A stretch of 14,517 nucleotides of DNA from an uncultured cyanobacterium (GCA_903819605.1 CAIJEA010000050.1:1-14517), one strand, 5' to 3'; counted from the stretch's first letter, positions 1 to 8,643 are shown. Notes: generated from the sequence alone by a model not told the origin. A program made the numbers and translations.

Positions 1-568
1 CACGACTGTATTCTTTAGCCGCAGGAAAAATATGCATTGTCCATGTCAATAGTGGCGATCCGATCGCAAACCCAACAATTAGGGAACCAACCATCGTGAT
101 CGTAAACAGGGCATTGGCAGGTAAGAGATCGGATTTTGGCACAATCAAAGGAATAGCAGACTGTTCGGCTGGTGCAAAAAAGTTAGTAAGTGTGGAAATA
201 ATAAAGGTAATTAGCAGTAACGCCATCAATGAGTGGGGCAGAAATGGAATGGCGAAAATACAAGCCCCCCGCAAAAAATTACACAAAATCATCACTTCAC
301 GTTTGGGATGCCAATCCACAAAAATTCCTGCAATTGAACCCAAAAAAACCGCAGGCAAGGTCATGGCAATCATGATCAATGACTCTCGCGTATTTACAGG
401 AACAGGATAATCTTTGTAATCGCTAGAAACTGCGATCGCGATTAGCAAAATCAGCACAATTTTATCGACTAACTGTGACAGGATTTGCGCGATCCACAAT
501 GCCAAAAACTGACGATTACGCAGAACTGTCAAATAGCCAGCAGGGGAATTCAGATCGGGTTGAGACAT
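1..568 (-). CDS. Major facilitator superfamily exporter, N-terminal part (cut by window edge)
   Basis: An open frame of 189 codons runs from an ATG at 568 to the left edge without a stop. It starts MSQPDLNSPAGYLTVLRNRQ and then gives alternating hydrophobic segments, roughly residues 21-46, 62-80, 90-110 and 145-165. The first cytoplasmic loop reads VDWHPKREVMILCNFLRG, matching the acidic-then-basic loop between helices 2 and 3 of MFS proteins. The run FFAPAEQSAIPLIVP followed by LLPANAL is typical of the MFS branch that includes EntS-like and macrolide-type exporters. I infer an inner-membrane, proton-driven exporter; the substrate cannot be read. It lies 84 bases downstream of ftsW on the same strand, but a strong hairpin separates them, so it probably has its own promoter. 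The ribosome binding site is weak. A TTG codon directly before the ATG is an alternative start. Confidence 0.85.
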   Translation of the reverse strand, partial: MSQPDLNSPAGYLTVLRNRQFLALWIAQILSQLVDKIVLILLIAIAVSSDYKDYPVPVNTRESLIMIAMTLPAVFLGSIAGIFVDWHPKREVMILCNFLRGACIFAIPFLPHSLMALLLITFIISTLTNFFAPAEQSAIPLIVPKSDLLPANALFTITMVGSLIVGFAIGSPLLTWTMHIFPAAKEYSR

Positions 569-616
569 CAATTAAAGTGAGATTTTCCAAACATTGTAGA
601 ACAATCGCTAAACCAG

Positions 617-651
617 AAAATAAGGGCAGCGCGAAGCGCTGCCTTTATTTT
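617..651 (-). terminator. Hairpin terminator after ftsW
   Basis: Arms GGCAGCGC and GCGCTGCC enclose a three-base loop (633-635). Flanking A and T runs pair to lengthen the stem to about 16 base pairs. It begins two bases beyond the ftsW stop codon, and on the minus strand it is followed by a T-rich run. It probably ends the ftsW transcript and insulates the exporter gene. The core GCGC-GAA-GCGC resembles other small palindromes in the window. Confidence 0.75.
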
Positions 652-652
652 G

Positions 653-1897
653 TTAATTGGCTGTAGACGATCGCCTGCGAGATGCTTCTATTTTTTCTTG
701 TTGTTTCGTTTTTAGGTCATTGCGATCGCCCTTACTCCTAGCAAACGGGATCACATCCGCTGCCGACATTTCCCTTGCTGCCCTAATCAACAAACCAGCA
801 ATAAATAAACAAGATATCGTCGAACTACCGCCATAGCTCAAGAAAGGAAAAGGCAAGCCCGTAGTTGGCAAAACCCCTGTCGCCACACCTACGTTCAAGA
901 TTGCTTGTACCACAATTAATGAGGTAGAACCAAGCGCAATCAGTCGCACTACAGGATCTTTGCATTTGTATGTTACCGATAGTCCAATCGTGCCGTAAAT
1001 CATCACTAACATTAGCAAGCAAATACCACCAAACAAGCCAAATTCTTCTGCAAAAATCGCAAAGATAAAGTCCGTATACTGAATTGGTAAAAATAATTTT
1101 TGTTGTGACAAGCCAAACCCAGTTCCCCACAAACCACCAGATCCGATCGCCATCAAACTTTGTACCAATTGATAGCCATCACCTGCCTGATCTTGCCAAG
1201 GATCGAGAAATGACATAATCCGCCGCCGTTGATATTCTCGAAAGGTGACACTTGCCACAGCGACACATGTACCTAAAGCCGCAGTTCCAAAAAGCTGAAG
1301 ACTAGGTAATCCTGCTCCTAACGCAATCAGCCAAAGGGTAATCCCACAGAGTGCGGTCACACTCAAACTCGGTTGCATCAAAATGCCACCAAGTACCAAT
1401 AAAAACACGAATATCCAACCAACTCGAACTTTCCAATGGGTACGATTCCAATTACCAAATAGCTGAGCGGCTTGCAAAATCAAAAAGGGCTTAATTAGCT
1501 CTGATGGTTGCAGCAAAAATGAGCTCGAGCCTACCGATAACCATCTTGTTGCGGCGTTACGGGTTGTTCCTATGCCTGGAATATGGGTTGCATAGAGTAG
1601 AGCAAGAATAATAAACAGAAAGATGGGGCTGATTTTGACCATGAACTTTAATGGCAAATGCACGATCGCATTAAAGATCAGTAAGCCAATAAATGCCCAT
1701 GCTAATTGATATTTGAAATAGAGCGTGCCATCTTTAAAAGCCATATCTGCAACTGGATAGGAAGCAGAAAAAAGAACAGCCATTCCTGCAAATAACCACA
1801 AAAAAGTCAGCCATCGCAAAAGACGAGCTTCCATTGCCCATTTATCGACCGTGCGATCGAAGAAGGGAAATACCTGAAAAATCTTAAGGAGTTTCAC
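653..1897 (-). CDS. ftsW: FtsW/RodA-family SEDS peptidoglycan polymerase, FtsW-like
   Basis: A 414-residue polytopic membrane protein of the SEDS family, which polymerises lipid II glycan strands together with a class B penicillin-binding protein, FtsW at the division septum. About ten hydrophobic segments are visible. Family landmarks are NAATRWLSVG, LQPSELIKP near residues 115-138, the large loop with FLDPWQDQAGDGYQLVQSL, then QYTDFIFAIFAEEFGLFGG, in which D276 sits where the SEDS catalytic aspartate is expected. The C-terminal PTTGLPFPFLSYGGSS is the FtsW/RodA signature. The soluble basic tail after about residue 380 is typical of FtsW. FtsW is preferred over RodA from overall look, not from a tree. 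The start is GTG at 1897; an internal ATG at residue 22 would cut off the start of the conserved VDKWAMEARLLRWL segment, so GTG is kept. It lies 93 bases after the monooxygenase gene on the same strand and may be cotranscribed with it. Confidence 0.92.
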   Translation of the reverse strand: MKLLKIFQVFPFFDRTVDKWAMEARLLRWLTFLWLFAGMAVLFSASYPVADMAFKDGTLYFKYQLAWAFIGLLIFNAIVHLPLKFMVKISPIFLFIILALLYATHIPGIGTTRNAATRWLSVGSSSFLLQPSELIKPFLILQAAQLFGNWNRTHWKVRVGWIFVFLLVLGGILMQPSLSVTALCGITLWLIALGAGLPSLQLFGTAALGTCVAVASVTFREYQRRRIMSFLDPWQDQAGDGYQLVQSLMAIGSGGLWGTGFGLSQQKLFLPIQYTDFIFAIFAEEFGLFGGICLLMLVMIYGTIGLSVTYKCKDPVVRLIALGSTSLIVVQAILNVGVATGVLPTTGLPFPFLSYGGSSTISCLFIAGLLIRAAREMSAADVIPFARSKGDRNDLKTKQQEKIEASRRRSSTAN

Positions 1898-1990
1898 AGT
1901 TGCTGAGGGACTTGATGGTTAAGAGCAAAACATTAGAATTTCGTGCTGTTATTTTAACCATGATCTTTCGCGATCGCTTAAAATCTAAAA

Positions 1991-3220
1991 TTATTTGTTA
2001 GCCGTCTGATGTAAACCCATCATAAAGTACATTAAAACTCGCTTGAGTGGGGAAATTTGTAAAAGTAGTAGACCAAAGCGGCGAAATACTTTAAAGAACC
2101 AACTGTGGTTAGAAAATAGAAGATTAGAGATATGAGTTAGCCAAATTACACCCAAATTGTCCCATTTACGTTTTGATTGATAACGCTTTAAAACGTTGAT
2201 CGCCCCAAGCTCTTCATGATTTTGATGCGCGACTTTCAACACATTAGCTAAAGCATTGACATCGCGGATACCAAGATTCATGCCCTGACCTGCGATCGGA
2301 TGGGTAGTATGGGCGGCATCACCGATAAGCGCTAAACTCGGCTGAATATAGCTTTGACTATGCATCCAACGGGGGGAATAGTTAGCGCGATCGCTAGATA
2401 TCACCTTAATATTGCCAAGTTTTTCGATGAGGGGCGCTCCAAAACGTTTGGATAGCTCTTGCAAAAATGTCACTTCATCTAGGGCTAACAAAATGGGGGT
2501 TTCTTCTTTAGTCGCTGTCCAAACAATGCAAGCGCGATCGCTACCTAGTGGCAAAATCGCAAAGGGACCACTAGATTGAAATCTTTCATAAGCAAAGTTT
2601 TGATGAGGATTTTCAGATTGAATTGTGGTAACAATGCAGGTCTGGTCATATAAGCGTTCATCGATCGCAATATTTGCTAATTGCCGCACTTGCGATCGCC
2701 CACCATCAGCACCCACTAGCAATTTTGTTTCCAGATATTGCTCACCGATGTCAGAACTTATTTTTACGCGCATCACATGGCGATCGCTAATATATTCAAT
2801 ATCTAAAATTTTGGCTGGACAAATTAATTCAAGGTTGCGACATCCTCGCGCAAATTCCCAGAGTGAAGCCAGAGTAACTGAATTTTCGACAATATAACCC
2901 AATGCTTCTTGCCCCATTTCTTCACAGCGTAAATGGACTTGGTAGGGCAAATCTCCTTCGGAGACTTGGATTGTATGCATTGGGGTCACGCCTCTACGCT
3001 GCATTCCACCCCACACACCAATATTTTGCCAAATCTTACTTGAACCTAAGGCGATCGCACTAGCTCGACCGTCAGCCGTAAACTCTCCCCGCAAGAAACT
3101 ATCGTTACTCTCAATAATTCCAACCTTGAGATCGGAGTTTGCCGCACAGTCCCTATCGCCTAGCGCACAGGCTAAACTTGCACCCACCATTCCCGCACCG
3201 ACTATTAGCACATCAAACAT
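1991..3220 (-). CDS. UbiH/COQ6-family FAD-dependent aromatic-ring hydroxylase
   Basis: A 409-residue flavoprotein monooxygenase. The N-terminal FAD-binding motif is GAGMVG at residues 8-13. A middle DG motif occurs in LLVGADGGRSQVR, and the second FAD motif ALIGDAAHTTHPIAGQGM carries G300-D301, followed by NLGIRDV. The arrangement and length match the UbiH/UbiF/VisC/COQ6 family, which uses NAD(P)H and oxygen to hydroxylate quinone precursors. Cyanobacteria make plastoquinone and phylloquinone rather than ubiquinone, so the exact substrate is uncertain; annotation as ubiquinone hydroxylase would be over-specific. The C-terminal 40 residues are hydrophobic and basic, consistent with peripheral membrane contact. 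The ATG start gives an immediate beta-strand plus glycine motif, as expected, although no good Shine-Dalgarno precedes it. It is transcribed away from ppc across a 421-base gap. Confidence 0.88.
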   Translation of the reverse strand: MFDVLIVGAGMVGASLACALGDRDCAANSDLKVGIIESNDSFLRGEFTADGRASAIALGSSKIWQNIGVWGGMQRRGVTPMHTIQVSEGDLPYQVHLRCEEMGQEALGYIVENSVTLASLWEFARGCRNLELICPAKILDIEYISDRHVMRVKISSDIGEQYLETKLLVGADGGRSQVRQLANIAIDERLYDQTCIVTTIQSENPHQNFAYERFQSSGPFAILPLGSDRACIVWTATKEETPILLALDEVTFLQELSKRFGAPLIEKLGNIKVISSDRANYSPRWMHSQSYIQPSLALIGDAAHTTHPIAGQGMNLGIRDVNALANVLKVAHQNHEELGAINVLKRYQSKRKWDNLGVIWLTHISNLLFSNHSWFFKVFRRFGLLLLQISPLKRVLMYFMMGLHQTANK

Positions 3221-3641
3221 TAGCTAAATTACTTTCTAAAGTATTTTTTAAAATTATTTTTATTTCCCTAACTACCATTATCGACATTTTGTAAAGAAAT
3301 ATTGCAGAACTAAAGATATTTTTAACTTAAAGAAAAATCTCACAATGTTTGTTCCTGTTTATAAGTAGGAAAGAACCTAGAATCAGTTTTGAAAAAATTG
3401 TAGTGGTCTAGTTTCGTTTAAAACCGACTTTAATAGTGAGAATCTCCAGCAAAAAAGGCTACAAACAACAAACATGTAGGCTGGTATGGTATAGAAGACA
3501 ATAGAGATTTTACGATTGATTCCTACCTGAGATTTCAGATCCTGTAAAGACTACATTTAGTAATTGCAGTTTGAGCAACAGAAGAGTGCATCTCAAAGTG
3601 GGAAAATTTTGGACTAGAAAGAAAATTTTGGAGAAAGTTGG
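3221..3641. other. AT-rich intergenic region between divergent hydroxylase and ppc
   Basis: A 421-base stretch with no supported gene, no HIP1 site and no strong hairpin. It must hold the promoters of both divergent genes. I could not assign -35/-10 pairs or an NtcA-type GTA-N8-TAC site with confidence. The only clear signal is GGAG at 3630-3633, eight bases before the ppc ATG, a good ribosome binding site. The long leader leaves room for regulation of ppc, but nothing specific is visible. Confidence 0.6.
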
Positions 3642-6569
3642 ATGAGTTCCCCAGCAGCACTGTCAGCGTCATTAGTACAGATAGTCAATTTAGAGAGCGA
3701 TCTGCGTGCCGCTAATTCTCGTCTGCGATATCGTCTCAAGCTCGTCGAGGATTTATGGGAATCAGTCTTATTACGAGAAAGTGGTCAGGAGTTAGTCGAT
3801 CTATTGCGACAACTACGCGCAATGTGTTCTCCAGAGGGTCAAGCACCCGAATATCCCGCCCAAGAAGTTTTAAAAGTGGTCGAAAGTCTTGATTTACACC
3901 AAGCTACCACTGCTGCTCGTGCCTTTGCCTTGTTTTTTCAATTAATTAATATTGTTGAGCAAGATCATGAGCAAGAACAAACCAGCATCCACAGAATCAG
4001 CCCTATTAATAGCGAAGCTGAATATCCTGTTGGCACATTTCGTTGGCTCTTCCCCGAACTCAAGAAACTAAATGTACCACCTCGTCAAATCCAAAAAGTC
4101 CTCAATAACCTTGATATCAGCTTAGTATTCACCGCTCACCCTACAGAAATTGTGCGGCATACAATTCGCGAGAAACAACGCACGATCGCAAAGATGCTTA
4201 AGGAATTAGACCGACTAATCGGCTTTAAGGGGGACGAGCTAGTCTCACAGGCGATCGCCTTAAACTGGGAAGCAACCGCACTCCAAGAACAAATCGCCGA
4301 AGAAATTCGCTTATGGTGGCGGACTGATGAACTAAACCAAATTAAGCCAACGGTTTTAGACGAAGCGGACTATACATTACATTATTTTGAAGAAGTATTA
4401 TTTGACGCGATCCCCGTACTTTACGATCGCATTGCTTCTGCGATTTCGGTATCTTTTCCGAAGCTAACCTTACCTCGCTACAACTTTTGTAATTTCGGCT
4501 CATGGGTAGGCAGCGATCGCGATGGCAACCCCTACGTCACCCCTGAAGTAACTTGGCAAACCGCCTGCTATCAACGCAATCTCGTCCTTAATAAATATAT
4601 TAAGTCCGTCGATCGCCTGAGTCGGCTATTGTCTTTATCCCAAAGTCTGAGCGATGTTTCCCAAGAATTGCTAGACTCCCTCGGCGACGATCAAATTCAT
4701 CTGCCCGAAATCTACGAAAAAAATTCGATTAAATTTCGCCAAGAGCCCTATCGACTCAAACTTGCCTATGTACGAGATCGCCTCGAACGTACTCGCGATC
4801 GCAACCAAAAACTAAGACATAGTGGCTGGCAAGCTTCAGAGATGGAGTTATCCACCAAGGGACAAGAACATCAGATTTACAACCATGTTTCCGAATTTTT
4901 AGCAGAATTAAAACTAATTCAAGCGAGTTTAATCGAAACCAAGCTGAACCCCAAACCCCTCGAAAACCTGATCCGTCAAGTTGATGTCTATGGCTTTCAT
5001 CTTGCCCACCTAGACATTCGCCAAGAAAGCACCCAACATAGCAATACGATCACCGAAATTGCCTCAACACTCCAACTTTTGGACAAGCCCTATGACGATC
5101 TTACCGAAGCAGAAAAGGTAACGTGGTTGACCCAAGAGTTAAAAACTCGCCGACCGATGATTCCCGCTAAGTTGAACTTTAGCGCTAAGACCAACGAAAT
5201 TGTGGAAACATTTCGGATGGTTGCCAAAGTTCAACAGGAATTTTCAGTCGCAATTTGCAACAACTACGTGATCAGCATGAACCGTAGTGTTAGCGATATT
5301 CTCGAAGTCCTGCTACTTGCCAAAGAGGCAGGACTCTACGATGCTGCAACGGGTATGGGTTCGCTCAGCATTGCACCTTTGTTTGAGACAGTCGAGGATT
5401 TACGCAGTGCCCCACCAATTATGACTGAGTTGTTTGAGTTACCTCTTTACCGTACATATCTCGAATGCCACGGACATCTACAGGAGGTAATGCTCGGTTA
5501 TTCAGATAGCAACAAGGATTCGGGCTTTTTAAGCAGCAATTGGGAAATTTATAAAGCACAACGCGCACTCCAAGATGTTTGCCAAAAATTTCAAGTCGAT
5601 CTCCGCATGTTCCACGGGCGTGGTGGCTCAGTTGGACGCGGCGGCGGGCCCACCTATGAGGCAATTTTGGCGCAACCGGGGCGCAGCATCGAGGGACGCA
5701 TCAAGATTACCGAGCAAGGTGAGGTGTTAGCTTCAAAATATTCTTTGCCTGAAATTGCTCTTTATAATCTAGAGACGATCGCCGCCGCCGTCATTCAAGC
5801 AGCTTTGTTGCCAAGCAGTACTGATACTCTTGACTGTTGGCTAGATACAATGGAAGAAATTTCCGTGCGATCGCGCCAAGTATACCGACACCTCATATAT
5901 GAGCAACCCAATTTAGTCGAATTTTTTCATCAAGTCACACCGATTGAAGAAATCAGCCAGTTACAAATTAGCTCTCGCCCAGCAAGACGTGCAGGCAAGC
6001 GAGATCTAGGTAGTTTAAGGGCAATTCCTTGGGTATTTAGTTGGACACAGAGCCGATTTTTATTGCCATCTTGGTATGGCATCGGTGCAGCCCTTGAAGA
6101 GTTTCTCCAACAAAATCCCGACGGTCACCTATCGCTTTTGCAGTATTTCTATAGCAAATGGCCATTCTTTAAAACCGCGATCTCCCGTGTAGAGATGACG
6201 CTCGCGAAAACCGATCTCCAAATCGCGCATCACTATATGCGTGAACTTACCAAAGAAGGTTATGAAGAAGCCTTTGTGGAGGTATTTGCAGAAATCCATG
6301 AAGAGTATCAACGAACTCGTAAGGTAATCCAAGCTATTACAGGACAAAAACAAATTCTTGATAGCGATCGCGATCTTCAGCGATCGGTGCAATTACGAAA
6401 TGGGTCAATTGTCCCACTCGGTTTTATCCAAGCATCTTTACTTAAACGGCTACGTCAACATCGTCCTGACACTGTCGATCTGCGATCGCGCTATTCCAAA
6501 AACGAACTTTTACGTGGTGCTTTACTGACAATTAACGGTATTGCCGCAGGTATGAGAAATACAGGCTAA
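3642..6569 (+). CDS. ppc: Phosphoenolpyruvate carboxylase
   Basis: A 975-residue protein that carboxylates phosphoenolpyruvate with bicarbonate to oxaloacetate, the main anaplerotic reaction feeding the incomplete or alternative TCA cycle and amino acid synthesis in cyanobacteria. It is cytosolic and normally tetrameric. Landmarks in order: FTAHPTEIVRHTIREKQ with the catalytic histidine H166; GSWVGSDRDGNP at 286-297; YSDSNKDSG at 620-628; FHGRGGSVGRGGGP with H658; ITEQGE; SSRPARR at 777-783; LRAIPWVFSWTQSRFLLP; and the C-terminal RNTG that forms part of the active and inhibitor sites. All catalytic motifs look intact. The length is normal for cyanobacterial enzymes, longer than the E. coli form because of insertions such as the segment near 345-370. 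No N-terminal plant-type phosphorylation serine motif is evident. The start ATG has GGAG eight bases upstream. It is probably monocistronic, ended by a strong hairpin. Confidence 0.98.
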   Translation: MSSPAALSASLVQIVNLESDLRAANSRLRYRLKLVEDLWESVLLRESGQELVDLLRQLRAMCSPEGQAPEYPAQEVLKVVESLDLHQATTAARAFALFFQLINIVEQDHEQEQTSIHRISPINSEAEYPVGTFRWLFPELKKLNVPPRQIQKVLNNLDISLVFTAHPTEIVRHTIREKQRTIAKMLKELDRLIGFKGDELVSQAIALNWEATALQEQIAEEIRLWWRTDELNQIKPTVLDEADYTLHYFEEVLFDAIPVLYDRIASAISVSFPKLTLPRYNFCNFGSWVGSDRDGNPYVTPEVTWQTACYQRNLVLNKYIKSVDRLSRLLSLSQSLSDVSQELLDSLGDDQIHLPEIYEKNSIKFRQEPYRLKLAYVRDRLERTRDRNQKLRHSGWQASEMELSTKGQEHQIYNHVSEFLAELKLIQASLIETKLNPKPLENLIRQVDVYGFHLAHLDIRQESTQHSNTITEIASTLQLLDKPYDDLTEAEKVTWLTQELKTRRPMIPAKLNFSAKTNEIVETFRMVAKVQQEFSVAICNNYVISMNRSVSDILEVLLLAKEAGLYDAATGMGSLSIAPLFETVEDLRSAPPIMTELFELPLYRTYLECHGHLQEVMLGYSDSNKDSGFLSSNWEIYKAQRALQDVCQKFQVDLRMFHGRGGSVGRGGGPTYEAILAQPGRSIEGRIKITEQGEVLASKYSLPEIALYNLETIAAAVIQAALLPSSTDTLDCWLDTMEEISVRSRQVYRHLIYEQPNLVEFFHQVTPIEEISQLQISSRPARRAGKRDLGSLRAIPWVFSWTQSRFLLPSWYGIGAALEEFLQQNPDGHLSLLQYFYSKWPFFKTAISRVEMTLAKTDLQIAHHYMRELTKEGYEEAFVEVFAEIHEEYQRTRKVIQAITGQKQILDSDRDLQRSVQLRNGSIVPLGFIQASLLKRLRQHRPDTVDLRSRYSKNELLRGALLTINGIAAGMRNTG

Positions 6570-6571
6570 AT

Positions 6572-6611
6572 AAAAATAGAGGTGGACATTTCTTGTCCAC
6601 CTCTATTTTTT
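6572..6611 (+). terminator. Rho-independent terminator after ppc
   Basis: Left arm 6572-6587 and right arm 6595-6610 are perfectly complementary over 16 base pairs, with core AGAGGTGGAC and GTCCACCTCT. The loop has seven bases and a T run follows. It starts two bases beyond the ppc stop codon. The symmetric A and T flanks could let it work in both directions, but no gene converges here. Confidence 0.88.
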
Positions 6612-6620
6612 ATAGAAATC

Positions 6621-6665
6621 AAGCATAGGATGCTTTTGAGTTAGAGCGCAAAGCGTTATGCATCC
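6621..6665 (+). repeat. Small palindromic repeat with GAGCGCAAAGCG core (copy 1)
   Basis: Outer arms GGATGC (6628-6633) and GCATCC (6660-6665) enclose GAGCGCAAAGCGTT at 6644-6657. The same 12-base core recurs at 8630 and 9331, each time between genes. A further small hairpin AAGCAT-AGG-ATGCTT lies at its left end. It falls in the gap between ppc and the oxidoreductase gene. I read it as a member of a dispersed intergenic repeat family. Confidence 0.55.
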
Positions 6666-6714
6666 ATGTTAGGATTTTGGACAAACTGAGCGCATTTACT
6701 AAGCTGTGAGGACT

Positions 6715-7761
6715 ATGAGCCCCAATCGTAATTTCCACGATCCCATACGGGTTGGTGTTATAGGTATCGGTAATATGGGGCAGCATCATGCAAGGGTTCT
6801 CAGCTTGCTCAAGGATGCAGAGCTAATTGGCGTTTCTGACGTGAGTGTGGATCGTGGACGCGATACTGCCAGCAAGCACCGCGTACTTTATTTTGAAGAT
6901 TACCGAGAGCTTTTGCCCTTAGTCGATGCAGTCTGTATTGCTGTCCCAACGCGGTTACATTACGATGTAGGTACAACTTGCCTCAAAGCTGGTGTTCATG
7001 TCCTGATTGAGAAACCGATCGCTGCCACCATTGAAGAAGCAGAATCATTAGTTAAAACTGCCACTGAACAAAGCCGCATTCTTCAAGTCGGACATATTGA
7101 GCGTTTCAATCCAGCTTTTCAAGAGCTAAGTAAAGTTTTAAAACATGAGACGATTTTGGCGATCGAAGCCGATCGCATGAGTCCCTATTCGCAGAGGGCT
7201 AATGATGTCTCAGTCGTATTTGATTTAATGATCCATGATATCGATCTGATTTTGGAGCTTGTTCCTTCAGGAATCGTGCGAGTATCCGCCCATGGCAATC
7301 GGGTTTCCCCAGAATCTAGTTACCTCGACTATGTAACCGCCACAATTGGCTTTGAAAATGGGGTAATTGCCACGCTTACCGCAAGCAAAGTGACTCACCG
7401 TAAAAAACGGAAGATTATTGCCCATTGTAAAAACTCGCTTACTGAGTCTGATTTCCTAAATAATGAGATTTTAATTCATCGCCAAACTACAGCGAACTGG
7501 ACAACTGATTACGGTCAAGTCCTCTATCGCCAAGATGGCTTTATCGAAAAAGTCTATACAAGTAACATCGAGCCACTCCATGCCGAGTTAGAACATTTTG
7601 TTGCCTGTGTCCGTGACAAACAACAACCCTCAGTTGGAGGCGACCAAGCCCTAAAAACTTTACGCCTTGCCAGTCTGATCGAGCAGACAGCACTAGATGG
7701 GCAGGTCTGGCGCAGTTGTGATTTGCAACTGCGCGAAGTTGCCACCGCAGGAAACTATTAA
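6715..7761 (+). CDS. Gfo/Idh/MocA-family NAD(P)-dependent oxidoreductase
   Basis: A 348-residue dehydrogenase. The N-terminal Rossmann domain has GIGNMG at residues 17-22, followed by QHHARV. The family EKP motif is at 99-101 (E-K-P, with K100 the expected catalytic lysine). GHIERFNPAF at 126-135 and HDID at 174-177, in DLMIHDIDLIL, supply the substrate-side residues. GHxERFNP plus DLMIHDID is what I recall for the branch containing UDP-N-acetylglucosamine 3-dehydrogenases and related nucleotide-sugar enzymes, so a role in cell-envelope sugar synthesis is plausible, but the substrate cannot be proven here. ATG 6715 is chosen as the start; a GTG at 6706 in frame adds three residues, and GAGG at 6708-6711 lies between them, fitting neither perfectly. 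It is single, flanked by repeats or hairpins on both sides, with no sugar-pathway neighbour to help. Confidence 0.85.
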   Translation: MSPNRNFHDPIRVGVIGIGNMGQHHARVLSLLKDAELIGVSDVSVDRGRDTASKHRVLYFEDYRELLPLVDAVCIAVPTRLHYDVGTTCLKAGVHVLIEKPIAATIEEAESLVKTATEQSRILQVGHIERFNPAFQELSKVLKHETILAIEADRMSPYSQRANDVSVVFDLMIHDIDLILELVPSGIVRVSAHGNRVSPESSYLDYVTATIGFENGVIATLTASKVTHRKKRKIIAHCKNSLTESDFLNNEILIHRQTTANWTTDYGQVLYRQDGFIEKVYTSNIEPLHAELEHFVACVRDKQQPSVGGDQALKTLRLASLIEQTALDGQVWRSCDLQLREVATAGNY

Positions 7762-7805
7762 AAAGAAAAGAGAGGCTGCAATATGTGCAGCCTCTCTTTT
7801 CTTTT
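7761..7805 (+). terminator. Rho-independent terminator after the oxidoreductase gene
   Basis: Two perfectly complementary 20-base arms (7761-7780 and 7786-7805) surround a five-base loop, with GC core GAGGCTGCA and TGCAGCCTC, followed by further T residues. The left arm starts on the last base of the TAA stop codon. This is one of the strongest hairpins in the window. Confidence 0.88.
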
Positions 7806-7878
7806 TAAAGAAGCTTAGCAAAGCGAAGTTTCCTTCTCTCTCTCACCCATTAGCATGATTCTCTAGGGATAGAAATCT

Positions 7879-7927
7879 CTCAAAAGCGCAGAAAGCCAGA
7901 CAGTGACTGACTTTCTGCGCTTTTGAG
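7879..7927 (+). repeat. Long inverted repeat in the leader of the beta-barrel-like gene
   Basis: Perfect 17-base arms (7879-7895 and 7911-7927) begin CTCAAAAGCGCAG and end CTGCGCTTTTGAG. The inner 15 bases are themselves nearly palindromic. There is no long T run after it on the plus strand, so it is not a typical plus-strand terminator. It ends 72 bases before the preferred start of the next gene and could be a leader structure, an operator-like palindrome, or another dispersed repeat. Confidence 0.6.
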
Positions 7928-7999
7928 TCCTAGGGAACAATGGGAACTATGCCAATTATCTCCAGTCAAAAGAGTCATGTTAAGCAGGAAAACAAGCTC

Positions 8000-8500
8000 A
8001 TGAAATCTCTTACAAAAATCTATTTAGGCGTGGCGATCGCTACTTCTGTTCTTACCTCTTTTAGTGCAATCGCCTCAGCCGAAGAAGTAACGCTACCTGG
8101 CAGCTATTTAGGAGCAGGTGTATCTCTACAAAGTTTTGCCACAAATCCTTCAACAGTGGGGGCAAACATAGCAGGTCGCTATAAATTTGATGATGTTCCA
8201 ATTTCTGTCAGAAGTTCTGTTCTCTTTGGTAATGGTGGAACTTCAGTAGTTCCTACCGTTTCCTATGATTTGCCCGTTGGCGATCGCACCAATGTTTATC
8301 TCGGTGCTGGAGCCTCATTTAAAGTTGGTGGTAATAGCAGCATGACAGGCGATCAAACAGCCTTTGCTTTACAACCTGGGGTAGAAGTTAGCCTTAACAA
8401 GCGCGTATTACTCTACAGTAATGCTGTTATTCCATTTAATGGTCAAAGCAATGGTTCAGCAGGAACCTCCCTACAAGCTGGTGTAGGCGTTCAATTCTAG
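8000..8500 (+). CDS. Small secreted protein with outer-membrane beta-barrel features
   Basis: A 166-residue protein starting MKSLTKIYLG. A clear Sec signal peptide covers residues 1-27, ending in ASA before EEV. The mature part is glycine, serine and valine rich, with short alternating strands separated by turns (SYLGAGVSL, ANIAGRYKF, SVRSSVLFG, SVVPTVSYDL, NVYLGAGASF, ALQPGVEVSL, RVLLYSNAVIPF, SLQAGVGVQF). The last residue is phenylalanine preceded by alternating hydrophobic residues, the usual signal for outer-membrane insertion. I infer a small eight-strand-type barrel or barrel-like protein; no function can be assigned. The start at 8000 is chosen over an in-frame ATG at 7940 because it has AGGA ten bases upstream and puts the signal peptide at the N terminus. 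It is flanked by hairpins on both sides, so it is probably expressed alone. Confidence 0.75.
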   Translation: MKSLTKIYLGVAIATSVLTSFSAIASAEEVTLPGSYLGAGVSLQSFATNPSTVGANIAGRYKFDDVPISVRSSVLFGNGGTSVVPTVSYDLPVGDRTNVYLGAGASFKVGGNSSMTGDQTAFALQPGVEVSLNKRVLLYSNAVIPFNGQSNGSAGTSLQAGVGVQF

Positions 8501-8508
8501 AAAGTCCC

Positions 8509-8546
8509 AAAATAAGGTGCGGTGCTTTGCGCCGCACCTTATTTTT
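8509..8546 (+). terminator. Rho-independent terminator after the beta-barrel-like gene
   Basis: Arms 8509-8525 and 8529-8545 pair over 17 bases with one T-G wobble, core GGTGCGGTGC and GCGCCGCACC, loop TTT, then a run of T. It starts nine bases after the stop codon. Its GC core resembles the GCGC-AAA-GCGC palindromes elsewhere in the window. Confidence 0.85.
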
Positions 8547-8572
8547 TACAGAATTTACCGATCGAACGAATC

Positions 8573-8643
8573 AAAAAACTTTAAAAGCGTCGCAAAGCAA
8601 CACTTTTAAAGTTTTTTTGGTTTTGGTTTGAGCGCAAAGCGTT
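8573..8643 (-). repeat. Composite palindromic repeat (copy 2), probable terminator for the DUF6464-like gene
   Basis: The first half is a hairpin with 15-base arms at 8573-8587 and 8603-8617 (AAAAAACTTTAAAAG and its complement). The second half is GGTTTGAGCGCAAAGCG. The same two halves, in the same order and spacing, recur at 9271-9344. On the minus strand the hairpin is followed by T residues, so it can end the DUF6464-like transcript, which stops at 8675. Confidence 0.65.

Noticed and set aside
96..410. 104-codon open frame on the plus strand
   Set aside because: It lies opposite the MFS exporter frame, whose minus-strand translation has clear membrane helices and family motifs; the plus-strand product has no such character.
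3221..3641. Possible small RNA or riboswitch upstream of ppc
   Set aside because: No convincing stem structure, promoter pair or terminator was found in the gap; length alone is not enough.
7940..7999. Upstream ATG that would lengthen the beta-barrel-like protein by 20 residues
   Set aside because: It would put a polar extension in front of a clean signal peptide; the ATG at 8000 has AGGA at a suitable distance.
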